From contig JBDHVC010000017.1 of NCBI GenBank assembly GCA_039809495.1, positions 1 through 64,000 of the forward strand: a DNA stretch of 64,000 bases. The letters are read 5' to 3'. How positions within the stretch are numbered: position 1 is the stretch's first letter; every line of letters starts with the position of its first letter. The position numbers and the translations under genes were made by a program. The notes beneath the pieces are model-generated. The model was not told the DNA's origin. It ran no database searches and was given only the letters and a program-made list of their open reading frames with translations. The stretch comes from JAFLCL01 sp039809495. GTDB taxonomy: Bacteria > Myxococcota_A > Polyangia > Polyangiales > Sandaracinaceae. Positions 7,233 to 16,235 of this stretch are shown here, piece by piece.

Positions 7233-9593
7233 GTGCGCGCCCCCCTCGCCCTCCTCGTGCTCGCGACGCTCGCGACGATCGGCTGCGTCGAGCCGACGCC
7301 GGCGAGCGACGGCGGCGCGGACGACGCCCCGGAGACGACGGGAGGCGACGCGGCGGCGCCCGACGCGGCCCCACCCCCTCGGCCGATCGCCGCGCGCGCG
7401 CCCTTCATCGCGTACGTCGATCCGAGCGTCGGCACGGGCGGGCTCCACTTCAACGACCTCGGGAGCGTGCATCCCGGCCCGCAGATGCCCTTCGCGATGA
7501 TCCGCCCCGGGCCCGACACGGTGAACGCGGAGGGCAACGCGGCGGGCTTCACGCACTGCAGCGGCTACCACGCGGACGACGCGTACGTCTCGGGGTTCAG
7601 CCACACGCGCATGCACGGCGTCGGGATCAACGACTGGGGCGTCGTCGCGTTCATGCCGACGCTCGGCTTCGACGCCGCGACGGCGAGCGCGGCGGGCCTA
7701 CGCTCACACTTCGACGAGGCGCGCGAGCACGCCGAGGTGGGCGCCTACTCGACCGTGCTCGACGATCCGAGGTTCGGCGGGCGTGAGATCCAGGTCGAGT
7801 CGACGGCGGCGCGGCGGGCCGCCGTGAGCCGCGTGACCTTCCCCGAGCGCGGGCTCGGCGAGCCCGTCGACGCCGCGATCGTCGTCGACCTCGGCCACGC
7901 CGAGCCGGGCGTGACGGTGACGCGCGGCGCGCTGTCGATCACGCCCGCGGAGCGCGAGGTGTCGGGCGAGCTCACGTTCTCGGGCGGCTACTCGGGCCGC
8001 TTCGGCGGACAGACCGTCTACTTCGTGATGCGCTTCAGCCGGAGCTTCGCCGCGTGGGGCACCTGGCGCCCGGGCGAGGGCGGCGCGCCCGCGACGCTCG
8101 GCCCGGGCGAGGAGCGCTTCGAGGGCGCGAGCGGCGGCGCGTTCGTCCGCTTCGACGTCTCGAGCGAGCGTGAGGTGCGGGTCGGCGTCGCGATCTCGCT
8201 CCTCGACGTGGCGCGCGCGCGCGCGAACCTCGACGCGGAGGCCTCCGACCTCGACTTCATCCGGCTCCGCGGCGGGCTCGAGGCCGCGTGGGAGGCGCTC
8301 CTCTCGCGCGTCGAGGTCGAGGCGCGCTCGGAGCGCGATCTCCGCATCTTCTACACGGCGCTCTACCACGCGTACTTCATGCCGACGCTCGCGACCGACG
8401 TCGATGGGCGCTACCGCGGGCTCGACGGCGAAGAGCACGAGGCCGACGGCTTCACCTACTACACCGACCTCTCGCTCTGGGACACGTACCGCACGATGCA
8501 CCCGCTCGTCGCGTGGCTCACGCCGTCGATCCAGCGCGACTTCGCGCGCTCGCTCGTGCGGATGGGCGAGGAGCGCGGCACCTTCCCGCGCTGGCCGCTC
8601 GGGAGCGGAGAGACGGGCGGGATGCTGGGCGATCCGGCGGTGATCGTGCTCGCGGACAGCTGGCTCCGGGGCGTCCGCGACTTCGACGTCGAGGCCGCGT
8701 ACCGCGTCGCGCAGAGGAGCGCGGACCTCGACGCGCCGGGCGGCCGCGGCGCGATGGCCGGCTACCTCGCGCGCGGCTTCGTCCCGATCGAGGAGAGCGG
8801 GGGCTCGGCGAGCCGGACGCTCGAGTACGCCTACGCCGATCACGCGGTCGCGGTGCTCGCGGAGGCGGCCTCGGCGCACGAGGACGCGGCGCGCTTCGAG
8901 GCGCGCGCGCGCAACTACCGAAACACCTACGACCCGGCGCAGGGCTTCTTCGTCGGGCGACACGAGGACGGCCGCTTCGAGCCCACGCGCGAGGATCGTT
9001 GGAACGACGCCTACGCCGAGGGCAACGCCCGCCAGTACCTCTGGCTCGCGCCGCACGACCCCTCCGGGCTCGCGGAGCTCCTGGGCGGCCGCGAGCTCGC
9101 GCTCGGGCGCCTGCGCGCCTTCTTCGAGGGCTCGTACGCCGAGCGGCGCACGCCGCTGCCCCCGGGCTTCTATTGGCAAGGGAACGAGCCCGACATCCAC
9201 GCCCCCTACCTCTTCGCGCTCTGGGGAGCGCCGAGCGAGGGGGCGCGCGCGATCGCGTGGGCGCGCGCCCTCCACTTCGGGCTCGGCCCCGAGGGCCTGC
9301 CCGGCAACGACGACTCGGGGACGATGAGCGCCTGGTACGTCTTCTCCGCGCTCGGCTTCTTCCCGATCGCGGGGACGGCCGACTTCGTCCTCGGCACGCC
9401 GCTCTTCACGCGCGCGACGGTGCACCTCGACGGAGCTCGGACGCTCGTCGTCGAGGCGCCCGAGGCGAGCGACGTGGCGATCGTCCCCACGCGGATCGAG
9501 CTCGACGGCGAAGAGGTCGGCCCGACCCTCTCGAGCGCGCGCCTCGCCGCGGGCGGGACGCTCGCGTTCGAGCTCGCACCGGTCGCGCCGTGA
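7233..9593 (+). CDS. GH92 family exo-alpha-mannosidase, lipoprotein
   Basis: Glycoside hydrolase family 92 enzyme; the family removes terminal alpha-mannose with calcium and inversion. From GTG 7233 it is 786 residues, with a lipoprotein signal (LATIGC, Cys18) and an acidic/Pro linker, so it should sit on the cell surface. Seen: N-terminal beta-domain motifs (VDPSVGTGG, FTHCSGYH), the catalytic-domain strings LYHAYFMPT, LSLWDTYRTMHP, the acid-bearing NEPDIHAPYLF, and the GNDDSGTMSAWYVFSALG loop with the proposed base Asp. All essential elements appear intact. It probably harvests mannose from N-glycans or yeast mannan. Confidence 0.93.
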   Translation: MRAPLALLVLATLATIGCVEPTPASDGGADDAPETTGGDAAAPDAAPPPRPIAARAPFIAYVDPSVGTGGLHFNDLGSVHPGPQMPFAMIRPGPDTVNAEGNAAGFTHCSGYHADDAYVSGFSHTRMHGVGINDWGVVAFMPTLGFDAATASAAGLRSHFDEAREHAEVGAYSTVLDDPRFGGREIQVESTAARRAAVSRVTFPERGLGEPVDAAIVVDLGHAEPGVTVTRGALSITPAEREVSGELTFSGGYSGRFGGQTVYFVMRFSRSFAAWGTWRPGEGGAPATLGPGEERFEGASGGAFVRFDVSSEREVRVGVAISLLDVARARANLDAEASDLDFIRLRGGLEAAWEALLSRVEVEARSERDLRIFYTALYHAYFMPTLATDVDGRYRGLDGEEHEADGFTYYTDLSLWDTYRTMHPLVAWLTPSIQRDFARSLVRMGEERGTFPRWPLGSGETGGMLGDPAVIVLADSWLRGVRDFDVEAAYRVAQRSADLDAPGGRGAMAGYLARGFVPIEESGGSASRTLEYAYADHAVAVLAEAASAHEDAARFEARARNYRNTYDPAQGFFVGRHEDGRFEPTREDRWNDAYAEGNARQYLWLAPHDPSGLAELLGGRELALGRLRAFFEGSYAERRTPLPPGFYWQGNEPDIHAPYLFALWGAPSEGARAIAWARALHFGLGPEGLPGNDDSGTMSAWYVFSALGFFPIAGTADFVLGTPLFTRATVHLDGARTLVVEAPEASDVAIVPTRIELDGEEVGPTLSSARLAAGGTLAFELAPVAP

Positions 9594-9603
9594 AGGAGAC
9601 GCG

Positions 9604-10203
9604 ATGAGGGGGACGCTCGCGCTCTTCACCTCGCTCGCGCTCGGGAGCCTCCTCGCGTCGTCGCCCGCCCGCGCCGACGACGATCGGGGCGAGGCGGCGC
9701 GCGCTCGCTCGATCGAGCGCGACGGTCGCGGGCTCCTCTACGGGGTCTCCGCGGCCTTCCTGCTCGGCGCGACCCCGCTCGCGCCCCTCGAGGGCGAGGC
9801 CTCGCCCGCGCCGTCACCGGGCTTCGTCGTCCGAGGGCGCGTCGGCTGGGAGCTCCCGCCGGGGATCACGCTCGGGCTCGTCGTCGGAGGGGGTGGGCTC
9901 GTGTCCGAGCAGGGCCGCTCGACGCTGCTCCTCGGCGGGCTCGTCGAGGGGCGCTACACGATCGACGTCACGCTCGTCCGGCCCTTCGCCTCGCTCGCGC
10001 TCGGGCTCGCGCTGCTCAAGGAGGCCTCCGGCCTGCGCGCGACGTTCACGTCGGAGGCGAGCGTCGGCGTCGAGGTGCCGCTCGCGCCTTGGGCGGCGCT
10101 CGAGGCGAGCCTCGGCGCGGAGCTCCTCGCGCCCGGCGACGCGCTCGAGAGCGCGCTCGTGCTCGCGATCCTGCCGAGGATCGGCGTGGGCTTTCGGTAC
10201 TGA
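9604..10203 (+). CDS. Predicted outer-membrane barrel-like protein
   Basis: 199 residues with a Sec signal (cleavage near SPARADDD). An AAGGAGA ribosome site lies 5 nt before ATG 9604 and only 10 bp separate it from the GH92 gene, so the two are likely co-transcribed. The mature part has alternating hydrophobic strands rich in Gly and Leu and ends in FRY, an aromatic terminus typical of outer-membrane beta-barrels. A small (about 8-strand) barrel is plausible. No family recognised. Its end starts a sequence (10201-10244) resembling the left part of the dispersed repeat. Confidence 0.6.
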   Translation: MRGTLALFTSLALGSLLASSPARADDDRGEAARARSIERDGRGLLYGVSAAFLLGATPLAPLEGEASPAPSPGFVVRGRVGWELPPGITLGLVVGGGGLVSEQGRSTLLLGGLVEGRYTIDVTLVRPFASLALGLALLKEASGLRATFTSEASVGVEVPLAPWAALEASLGAELLAPGDALESALVLAILPRIGVGFRY

Positions 10204-10297
10204 CGGCGCGCCGCGCACGGCGTCATCCGTCGAGCCGAGGCGCGCAGGCGAGCGCGAGCGCTGGGAGCCGCGCCGAGAGCGCGATACGGTGTGCCCC

Positions 10298-11404
10298 GTG
10301 CGCCCCTACCCGTTCGCGAGCCTGCCGCGTCGCTCCCGCGAGGACGTCGCGCGCATCGACGCGCTCGCGGCGCTCGCCGAGCCGGAAGAGCTCGAGCGGA
10401 TGATCGGCGCCGCGCGCGCCCTGCTCGAGGTGGAGATCGGGATCGCCCCGGGCCCGCTCGGGGTCGTCGCCGAGCCCGAGCGCTCGCTGGCGCTCGCCCC
10501 GACCCTCGTCGCCGTGGCGATCGAGCACCCCGCCGCGCGGCTCGCGCTCGAGCTCGAGCCGCAGGTGAGCCTCGCGATCGTCGATCGCGTCCTCGGAGGA
10601 GAGGGCGCGGCCGCGCCGGGGCCCGCGCTGCTCTCGCCCGTCGAGCGAGGCGTCCTCGCGTTCGTCGCGGCGAGGCTCTCTGAAGGCGAGGCGCGCGTGC
10701 TCGACGTGCTGACGACGAGGGAGGGCCTCGCGGCGTGGCTCGGCGAGCCGCCGAGCACCTTCTGGTCGTGCGACGCGCGCTTCGGGAGCACGGCCTCGCG
10801 GCTGCGCCTCTGGGTCTCGGGGCGCGCCCCGCTCGCAAGAGCGCGACGCGCGACGCGCGCGCTCGCCCCGTGGCTCCTCGACGTCGCGACGACGATGCGC
10901 GTCGTCGTCGGGCGCGCCCGCCTGGACGCGGGCCAGCTCGGTGCGCTCGCGGTCGGGGACGTGCTCCTGCCCGACGAGCTCCTCGCCGCGCGAAGCGAGG
11001 GCGAGCCGCGCTGGTCCGCGGTGCGGCTCGTGAGCCGAGGGGGCGAGCTCTTCGCCGAGCTCGTGCCGGACGACGAGGGGTTTCGCTGCGCTCTTCGCGG
11101 AGCCGGCGGCGCGGGCGCTCGAGCGAGCGTGCTGGAGGAGACGATGAGCGAAGACGACGAAGAGGCCGAGTGGCTCGAGGCGGGCGACGTCGCGGAGGTC
11201 CCGGTCGAGGTCTCGATCGAGCTCGGGCGCCTCGAGCTGCGGGTGCGCGAGCTCGCCGCGCTCGTGCCGGGGCGCATCGTCTCGGCGCGCATCCCCGTCG
11301 GCGGGGAGGTCGAGCTCCGCGCCGGCGATCGGCTCCTCGCCAAGGGAGCGCTGGTCGACGTCGAGGGAGAGCTCGGCGTCCAGCTCACGCGCGTCTACCG
11401 CTAG
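10298..11404 (+). CDS. SctQ / FliN-like protein with C-terminal SpoA domain
   Basis: 368 residues. The last 70 (VPVEVSIELGRLELRVRELA ... GEVELRAGDRLLAKGALVDV) match the SpoA (FliMN C) domain of type III secretion C-ring proteins SctQ/YscQ and flagellar FliN. The upstream 290 residues have the alpha/beta look of the SctQ N-terminal region (SPVERGVLAFVAARL). This suggests a cytosolic sorting-platform protein. GTG 10298 is chosen because TACGGT lies 7 nt upstream; GTG 10289 is the alternative. No other type III secretion gene is nearby except the convergent SctP-like gene, so the pair is an outlier of a system encoded elsewhere or a remnant. Confidence 0.65.
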   Translation: MRPYPFASLPRRSREDVARIDALAALAEPEELERMIGAARALLEVEIGIAPGPLGVVAEPERSLALAPTLVAVAIEHPAARLALELEPQVSLAIVDRVLGGEGAAAPGPALLSPVERGVLAFVAARLSEGEARVLDVLTTREGLAAWLGEPPSTFWSCDARFGSTASRLRLWVSGRAPLARARRATRALAPWLLDVATTMRVVVGRARLDAGQLGALAVGDVLLPDELLAARSEGEPRWSAVRLVSRGGELFAELVPDDEGFRCALRGAGGAGARASVLEETMSEDDEEAEWLEAGDVAEVPVEVSIELGRLELRVRELAALVPGRIVSARIPVGGEVELRAGDRLLAKGALVDVEGELGVQLTRVYR

Positions 11405-11411
11405 CGCGCTG

Positions 11412-12005
11412 TCAACCGCGCGAGCCGGCGAGCGCGATCCCGCGGCGCGCGAGCTCGCCCCCGAGCCGCCGCGCGAGCGCGGGCTCGTCCGTGACGAGCA
11501 CGATCCCCTCGTGGGTCTCGGTGAGCCGCACGTCGACCTCGCGACCGCCGAGCGTCACGCGGAGCTCGACGAGCGCCCCCTCGCGCGAGCGGCCGACGCG
11601 GAGCCGCGAGACGAGCCGCTCGATCGCGAGGAGCACCTCGGGCGGGGGTGGGGCGTGCGCGGGCGCGAGCGGCGCGGGCGGTGGCGAGAGGATGGACGGG
11701 AGCACGCGAAAGCCGAGGCCGTCGGGGCTCGGATCGAGCCGGATCGGCTCGCTCTGCGGCTCCCCCCGCGTCGCCTCGCGCCGACGCCGTCGGGGCTCGT
11801 CGACCTCGAGGCTCGGTGAAGAGGCCCTCGGCGACGGCGGGGACGCCACGGGCCTCGGGGGCGCCTCGAGGCGCGCGAGCCGCGCGCGAAAGCTCGCGGA
11901 GGGGGGCGCGCCAGAGAGCGGTCGGGGGATCGGTCGCGCTCCTCTTGGGCCGCCCTGGGCTTGGGCAGCGAGGCGTGGGGTCGCGGTGGGTCCGGGCGCC
12001 GGCAT
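11412..12005 (-). CDS. SctP / FliK-like protein (possible type III needle-length regulator)
   Basis: 197 residues: a Pro/Ala/Arg-rich, probably disordered first 110 residues, then a compact domain (EVLLAIERLVSRLRV, GALVELRVTLGGREVDVRLTE, GIVLVTDEPALARRLGGELARRG). A low-complexity N-terminus plus this C-terminal layout is what FliK and SctP substrate-specificity switch proteins look like. Convergence on the SctQ-like gene, with 7 bp between stops, supports the idea. Each alone is weak; I would not name it without a profile search. Confidence 0.4.
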   Translation of the reverse strand: MPAPGPTATPRLAAQAQGGPRGARPIPRPLSGAPPSASFRARLARLEAPPRPVASPPSPRASSPSLEVDEPRRRRREATRGEPQSEPIRLDPSPDGLGFRVLPSILSPPPAPLAPAHAPPPPEVLLAIERLVSRLRVGRSREGALVELRVTLGGREVDVRLTETHEGIVLVTDEPALARRLGGELARRGIALAGSRG

Positions 12006-12073
12006 CTCCCCTCATCGCCCGCGCCTCGCCCCGGTTGCGCCACGAGAAGTCCTCGCCTCCGCCGCGAGTCGAG

Positions 12074-12079
12074 TATCCT
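12074..12079 (+). promoter_or_regulatory. -10 element of the kinase gene
   Basis: TATCCT ends 7 nt before the GTG start at 12087 and no ribosome site is present, so a leaderless mRNA is likely. Confidence 0.4.
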
Positions 12080-12086
12080 GCGGACC

Positions 12087-13217
<1,131 letters not shown>

Positions 13218-13274
13218 CGCATGCGGGCGCACCCAAGCGATCGCGTCAATCGAGGTCAAACTCCACGCACCCGC

Positions 13275-13303
13275 TTTGATCTCGACATGGCAACGACTAA
13301 GCT
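13275..13303 (+). promoter_or_regulatory. Promoter of the pseudokinase gene
   Basis: TTTGAT (13275-13280), 17 bp, then TAAGCT (13298-13303), which ends 9 nt before the ATG. No Shine-Dalgarno. Good spacing for a sigma-70 type promoter giving a leaderless or nearly leaderless transcript. It shows the gene can be transcribed apart from the upstream kinase. Confidence 0.5.
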
Positions 13304-13312
13304 CCGCCGCCC

Positions 13313-16168
13313 ATGACCTCGCTCCCGGCCGTCCTCTCGCAGCGCTTCCAGGTGAGCGAGCCGCTCGCCTCGGGCCGGAGCGGGCCGAGCCTGCGCGCAA
13401 CGGACACGGCCACCGGCCAGCGCGGGGTCCTCAAGCTCGTCGAGGCCGCGCGCAGCTGGACCGCCGCCGAGCGAGGGCGGCTCGCTCGCGAGCTCGAGAA
13501 GCTCGCGACGCTCCAGCACGGCAACCTCGCGAGCGTCTACGCGACCGGCGTCATCGACGACCTCCCCTGGGTCTTTCGTGAGGCGATCGAGGGCTCGTCG
13601 CTCCGACAGGAGCTCGACGCGGCGCGAGCGAGCGGACAGCCGTACCCGAACGCGCTCCGCGTCGCCGCGCAGATCGCCGTGGCGCTCGACGAGATCCATC
13701 GCGCGGGCTTGCTCCAGCGCGACCTCTCCCCCGAGCACGTGATCGTGCGAGCGGACGGCAGCATCGCGCTCGTCGACACCTGCATCGCCACGCGGATCGC
13801 GTCGAGCTCCGTCTTCGAGATCGCCGGACGACCCGCCTACGTCTCGCCGGAGCACGCGAACGGCAAGCTGGTCAGCTTCCGGAGCGACCTCTACGCGCTC
13901 GGCTGCGTCCTCTTCGAGATGCTCACGGGAGCGCCGCCCTTCGAGGGGAGCGCCGACGAGGTGCTCGAGGCGCATCGGCGCGCCGCGCCGCCGGCGCTCA
14001 CGGGCCAGCCCGAGCTCGTCGTCGGGCTCGTCGCGCAGCTGCTCGCGAAGGAGCCGCGTGATCGCCCCTTCTCGGCGCAGCAGGTGCGCCGGGTGCTCGA
14101 GCCGCTCGTCGGTCCGCTACCTGCCATCACCTCGAAGCCACGGAGCGCCGAAACGACGCCCAACGAGGGTTCCGCCATGTCTCAGTCTCGCTCGATCCCG
14201 CCGCCCGTCCCCGGACAAGCGAGGCGCTCGGTCCCGCCGCCGCCGCCGCCGCGCACCTCGACGTCGCCAGGCCTCGCGGTGCCGCCGCCCCCCTCGAAGC
14301 CGCCCGCGAGCGGAGGGCTCGCGATCCCTCCCCCGCCCTCGGCGGCGCCCGCTTCGCCCGCCCCCTCGAGCGAGAACCTCGACTACGACGACTACGCAGA
14401 GACGAAGGCGGTCTCGCGCGACATGGTCAACGAGCTGCGATCGCTCGGCGGCCTCGAGGCGATCGAGCCGGACGCGCAACCCCAACAGGGCTTCGCCGCA
14501 CAGCCGCAGCAGGGCTTCCCCGCACAGCCGCAGCAGGGCTTCGCCGCACAGCCGCAGCAGGGCTTCGCCGCACAGCCGCAGCAGGGCTTCCCCGCACAGC
14601 CGCAGCAGGGCTTCCCCGCACAGCCGCAGCAGGGCTTCCCCGCACAGCCGCAGCAGAGCTTCGCCGCACAGCCGCAGCAGAGCTTCGCCGCACAGCCGCA
14701 ACAAGGCTTCGCCGCACATCCGCAACAAGGCTTCGCCGCCCAGCCGCAGCAGAGCTTCGCCGCACAGCCACAGCAGGGCTTCGCCGCACAGCCGCAACAA
14801 GGCTTCGCCGCACATCCGCAACAAGGCTTCGCCGCCCAGCCGCAGCAGAGCTTCGCCGCCCAGCCGTCGGCGTTCCCTTCCCAGGCCGGCTATCCGGCGC
14901 CCGTCGCCGCGGCCATCGTCGAGGCGGATCCTCCGAAGAAGCGACGCACTGGCCTCTGGATCTTCCTCGGCCTCGTCTCGTTCTGTGGGGTCTCGAGCCT
15001 CGCGGCCGCGGGCGCTGGGTATTGGTACGTCTCTCGGATGACGCTCGAGAACCCCTTGCTGACGGGGGAGCTCCCTTCGATCCCGGCGGTCAGCTCGACG
15101 GTGCACGTCACGGTGGTCACCGACCCGGCCGGAGCGGAGGTGACGATCGACGGCGTGTCGCGTGGCCGAGGGCCGGTGACGGTCGAGGTCCCGCGAGGCG
15201 CCACGCTGAGCGCGCAGGCGACGCTCGACGGGTACGCCCCGGGCCTCTTGGCGATCCGAGCCGTGGCGGACGACACCGTCACCATCATCCTCCCGCCACG
15301 ACCGAGCGCCGCCGTCGCCGCGGTGGCGCCCGTCGCGCCGACGCCGACGCCCGAACCGACGCCCGCGCCGACGCCGACGCCCGCGCCGACGCCCACGGCG
15401 AACGTGGCCCCCGAGCCGCCGTCGAGCGATTCCTCCTCGAGCGGATCCTCGAGCGGGTCGTCGAGCCGATCGTCCTCGAGCGATTCCTCCTCGAGCGGGT
15501 CGTCGAGCCGATCGTCCTCGAGCGATTCCTCCTCGAGCGGGTCGTCGAGCCGATCGTCCTCGAGCGGGTCGTCCTCGAGCGGATCGTCGACGGGCGAGAG
15601 CGCGCATCCACAGCTCGCGAGCGGCCTGCGCCCGGCGACGCCTCAGAGCGCGCCGACGTCAGGTGGCGGAGGGCTCGCGTCCAGCATCCGGCCGGGCGGC
15701 GCGGCGCCCGCTCCGACGACGCCGAGCACGCCTGGCGCGGGCAGCTCGGAGCCCCCTCGGCTGGCGAGCGGGCTCCGGCCGGGCGGCGCGACGAGCACGC
15801 CGGCACCCACCGCGTCGAGCGGAGGGAGCGTCGAGGAGCTGCGCGCGGAGGCGCAGGCTCACTTCCGCGCGCGACGCTACCGCGAGGCCGCCGAGGCCTA
15901 CGAGCGCGCCACGCGCCTCGCGCCGACGAACAGCTCGCTCTGGAGCGGGCTCGGCGCCGCCCGGATGCAGGCGGGCGACACGGCCGGCGGCGTTCAGGCG
16001 TACGAGCGAGCCGTCCAGCTCGCGCCGACGAACGCCACGCTCCAGGCGACGCTCGGCCGAGCCTACGCCCAGAGCGGCAACCGCGAGGGCGCGAGGCGCG
16101 CGTTCGAGCGAGCGCTCGCCCTCGATCCGAACAACGCCCAGGCGCGCTCGGGCCTGGCGAGCCTCTGA
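13313..16168 (+). CDS. Probable pseudokinase with PQQ repeats, PEGA and TPR domains
   Basis: 951 residues. Order: kinase-like domain (1-265); Pro-rich linker; sixteen 8-residue PQQ(G/S)F(A/P)A repeats (about 388-516); one membrane helix (about 546-572); PEGA domain (about 595-660, VTVVTDPAGAEVTIDG); Thr/Pro and Ser-rich linkers; three TPRs to the end (about 840-951). Lys41 and Asp137 are kept, but HRDLKPEN reads QRDLSPEH (Lys to Ser, Mg-binding Asn to His) and DFG reads DTC, so catalysis is doubtful. The outer part should bind envelope partners while the cytosolic part may regulate the neighbouring active kinase. Both roles are inference. Confidence 0.85.
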   Translation: MTSLPAVLSQRFQVSEPLASGRSGPSLRATDTATGQRGVLKLVEAARSWTAAERGRLARELEKLATLQHGNLASVYATGVIDDLPWVFREAIEGSSLRQELDAARASGQPYPNALRVAAQIAVALDEIHRAGLLQRDLSPEHVIVRADGSIALVDTCIATRIASSSVFEIAGRPAYVSPEHANGKLVSFRSDLYALGCVLFEMLTGAPPFEGSADEVLEAHRRAAPPALTGQPELVVGLVAQLLAKEPRDRPFSAQQVRRVLEPLVGPLPAITSKPRSAETTPNEGSAMSQSRSIPPPVPGQARRSVPPPPPPRTSTSPGLAVPPPPSKPPASGGLAIPPPPSAAPASPAPSSENLDYDDYAETKAVSRDMVNELRSLGGLEAIEPDAQPQQGFAAQPQQGFPAQPQQGFAAQPQQGFAAQPQQGFPAQPQQGFPAQPQQGFPAQPQQSFAAQPQQSFAAQPQQGFAAHPQQGFAAQPQQSFAAQPQQGFAAQPQQGFAAHPQQGFAAQPQQSFAAQPSAFPSQAGYPAPVAAAIVEADPPKKRRTGLWIFLGLVSFCGVSSLAAAGAGYWYVSRMTLENPLLTGELPSIPAVSSTVHVTVVTDPAGAEVTIDGVSRGRGPVTVEVPRGATLSAQATLDGYAPGLLAIRAVADDTVTIILPPRPSAAVAAVAPVAPTPTPEPTPAPTPTPAPTPTANVAPEPPSSDSSSSGSSSGSSSRSSSSDSSSSGSSSRSSSSDSSSSGSSSRSSSSGSSSSGSSTGESAHPQLASGLRPATPQSAPTSGGGGLASSIRPGGAAPAPTTPSTPGAGSSEPPRLASGLRPGGATSTPAPTASSGGSVEELRAEAQAHFRARRYREAAEAYERATRLAPTNSSLWSGLGAARMQAGDTAGGVQAYERAVQLAPTNATLQATLGRAYAQSGNREGARRAFERALALDPNNAQARSGLASL
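14478..14861 (+). repeat. 24-bp in-frame repeat array, 16 units
   Basis: Sixteen near-identical 24-bp units encode the octapeptide PQQGFAAQ with variants (G/S, A/P, Q/H). Some longer sub-blocks recur, a sign of expansion by recombination. It sits between the kinase-like domain and the membrane helix, thus on the cytosolic side, and is probably a flexible Gln/Pro spacer. Length is expected to vary between strains. Confidence 0.9.
15425..15592 (+). repeat. Ser-rich in-frame repeat region
   Basis: About three copies of a roughly 45-bp unit built on GATTCCTCCTCGAGCGGGTC-type sequence, encoding SSSDSSSSGSSSR. It forms a Ser/Gly linker between PEGA and TPR parts. The recurring CTCGAGC blocks favour slippage. 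Confidence 0.75.
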
Positions 16169-16175
16169 CGGAGCG

Positions 16176-16204
16176 CGCCGAGCGCGCTCGGCGTCGATCG
16201 ACGC
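16176..16204. terminator. Hairpin and overlapping palindrome between pseudokinase and binding-protein genes
   Basis: CGCCGAG-CGCG-CTCGGCG (16176-16193) is a perfect 7-bp stem 8 nt after the pseudokinase stop. It is followed, overlapping by 3 nt, by the perfect 14-bp palindrome GCGTCGATCGACGC (16191-16204), which lies just upstream of the next promoter. The first may terminate; the second is an operator candidate. Confidence 0.35.
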
Positions 16205-16222
16205 GCGCGGGCGTGACTTCGG

Positions 16223-16228
16223 TATACT
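16223..16228 (+). promoter_or_regulatory. -10 element of the binding-protein operon
   Basis: TATACT, close to the sigma-70 consensus, ends 7 nt before ATG 16236; no ribosome site is present. The transcript would begin essentially at the start codon. Confidence 0.5.
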
Positions 16229-16235
16229 CGCCCCG

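Noticed and set aside
14478..14861. Regular 24-bp repeats, considered as a CRISPR array
   Set aside because: No spacers, units are contiguous and in frame with the pseudokinase, and no cas genes are present.
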